Shown here: in pieces, positions 63,181 to 64,000 of the stretch | Layout: each line of letters begins with the position of its first letter | How positions within the stretch are numbered: position 1 is the first letter of the stretch | Source: Fulvia fulva | Lineage: Eukaryota; Ascomycota; Dothideomycetes; Mycosphaerellales; Mycosphaerellaceae | NCBI RefSeq assembly: GCF_020509005.1 | Contig: NC_063023.1 | Location: 62,001-126,000 of the forward strand | Length of the DNA stretch: 64,000 nt | Direction: 5' to 3' | Made by a program: the position numbers and the translations under genes | The notes under the pieces: model-generated | What the model was told of the DNA's origin: nothing | The model's input: the letters and a program-made list of their open reading frames with translations, nothing else | Database searches by the model: none

Positions 63181-63460
63181 GACGAGGTTTGGCTTGATCG
63201 CAGGCCGGGGTTACCTTCTCGAAAGGCAGACTCAGCTGCGTACACGTCGGGAGACCATGTACACAACGTTAGCATAGAGAAGTCTTGGTACTAGGCGCTT
63301 CACTTCCCGCCGGCTGCTGAGAGTAGCTACCCGAGCAAGAGATACTCCAAGCTCCCAGAAGATTCATTGAGCAATACGAGGCGCATCAGTTCGCGGCATG
63401 CCAAATTACTAGCAGCCGCCTTTTCTGCTTACTAAGTGCTTACCATCAGTGTAGCAAAAT
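63181..63460. other. gene-free stretch
   Basis: 280 bp with nothing I can identify. Confidence 0.4.
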
Positions 63461-63668
63461 TCAGCGACCTCGAGTTCTGCTCGTTATAATATCCTCACAG
63501 TCCTCCCTCGTCAAAGTCCCCACCGGCATCCACGCATCTCCCTGCTTCCTCAGCTGCATAGCAAACGTTCCAGGGGGCTGGGAAAGAATCAGTGATGCTT
63601 CCACCCCAACATGACATCCCAACACTCACCACAAACTGTGCAGCCTGAAGCATCTCATGCCGCTCCAT
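63461..63668 (-). CDS. tiny two-exon protein or 3' end of a gene
   Basis: Exon 63668..63630 (MERHEMLQAAQFV), a 52-nt intron with GTGAGT and TTCCCAG, then exon 63577..63461 (PPGTFAMQLRKQGDAWMPVG, TLTREDCEDIITSRTRGR, stop). The junction is phase 0 and both sides read well, so the splice is convincing. The frame is open upstream to 63701 (MYSPATPCWRQ), where an acceptor-like TCACCAG precedes it, so this may instead be the last two exons of a longer gene whose start I cannot find. No family recognised. Confidence 0.45.
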
Positions 63669-64000
63669 CTGCCGCCAACAGGGGGTGGCTGGTGAATACA
63701 AAAGCCACAGCTAGAAGTGGATCAGAGGGGCGACTCATGTGTTTCGGCTCGCTGGCGATTGGCCCGTAATAGAATCAAGCTTCACGCAATACAGAAGCGA
63801 ACTCTTCGTGTTCTTGTGAAGTCCATTGGCAAGGCCCATCGCTCTGGATCGGGATATGTGTTCGCCCTCGTGCTGGACACCCTCAGCGAAGCAACGATGC
63901 GATTAATGTCGGTGTACGTTTCACAGTTCCGTAGCACAAGCACTGTCGCACCATGTAACCGTGTCGAAGCTGCTGTACAGACTAGATCTCCCGGTTGAAT
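63669..64000. other. right-edge stretch
   Basis: No supported gene. A 93-codon plus frame (63717-63998) has no domain. The sequence may be upstream of, or part of, the minus-strand gene ending at 63461. Confidence 0.35.

Noticed and set aside
1..64000. CRISPR arrays, prophage or bacterial operons
   Set aside because: No regularly spaced repeats, and spliced genes throughout show this is fungal nuclear DNA.

Overview
This is nuclear DNA of a filamentous ascomycete. The signs are short introns (about 45-125 nt) with GT/AG ends and CTAAC/CTGAC branch sites, genes on both strands without operons, and a typical Pezizomycotina gene set: a Zn2Cys6 regulator, a HET-NACHT protein, a quinate-repressor-like protein, GPI-anchored and Ser/Thr-rich wall proteins and fungus-specific membrane proteins. 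The content fits Dothideomycetes, but nothing here fixes a genus. I see no rRNA, CRISPR array or convincing tRNA.

Region 1 (1-21 kb): a partial acidic protein, a four-helix membrane protein divergent from an MFS sugar (GPH-type) transporter, mitochondrial FAD glycerol-3-phosphate dehydrogenase (GUT2 type), an Aim19-like membrane protein divergent from an ER-type DnaJ protein (Hlj1/DNAJB12 type), a Swc4/DMAP1-like protein without its usual N-terminus, and a large membrane-anchored protein. Between them, all on the minus strand, lie broken genes: a C2H2 zinc-finger gene with an in-frame TGA, an unrecognised decayed gene, a SET-domain gene with a TGA and two frame changes, and a BTB/POZ gene with several +1 frame changes. 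Neighbouring housekeeping genes are intact over many kilobases, so this looks like true decay of dispensable family members rather than a poor sequence.

Region 2 (21-48 kb): a 3.1-kb gene-free stretch, a secreted Ser/Thr/Pro/Tyr-rich wall protein, a (TG)31 tract, a quinate-repressor-like protein, a Zn2Cys6 factor, a steroid 5-alpha-reductase family protein divergent from an RUS1/DUF647 protein with a 13-nt microexon, a Cys-rich GPI protein, an aldo-keto reductase, a type II membrane protein with a lysozyme/transglycosylase-like ectodomain, a short-chain dehydrogenase whose first intron ends in AA instead of AG, two small F-box-like proteins and an AVT-type amino-acid transporter. A 291-bp Tc1/mariner remnant with TIRs, TA duplication and the last codons of a transposase sits at 42.6-42.9 kb.

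Region 3 (48-64 kb): accessory and repeat-rich. It holds a HET-NACHT protein that stops at the start of an ankyrin repeat, two diverged dispersed-repeat families, an amino-terminal fragment of a large secreted glycoside hydrolase, a small secreted cysteine-rich protein (effector-like), an intact SPF45/RBM17-type splicing factor, and several small unrecognised genes.

Intron boundaries were placed by eye from splice consensus and reading-frame continuity. Family names come from recognised motifs, not from searches.
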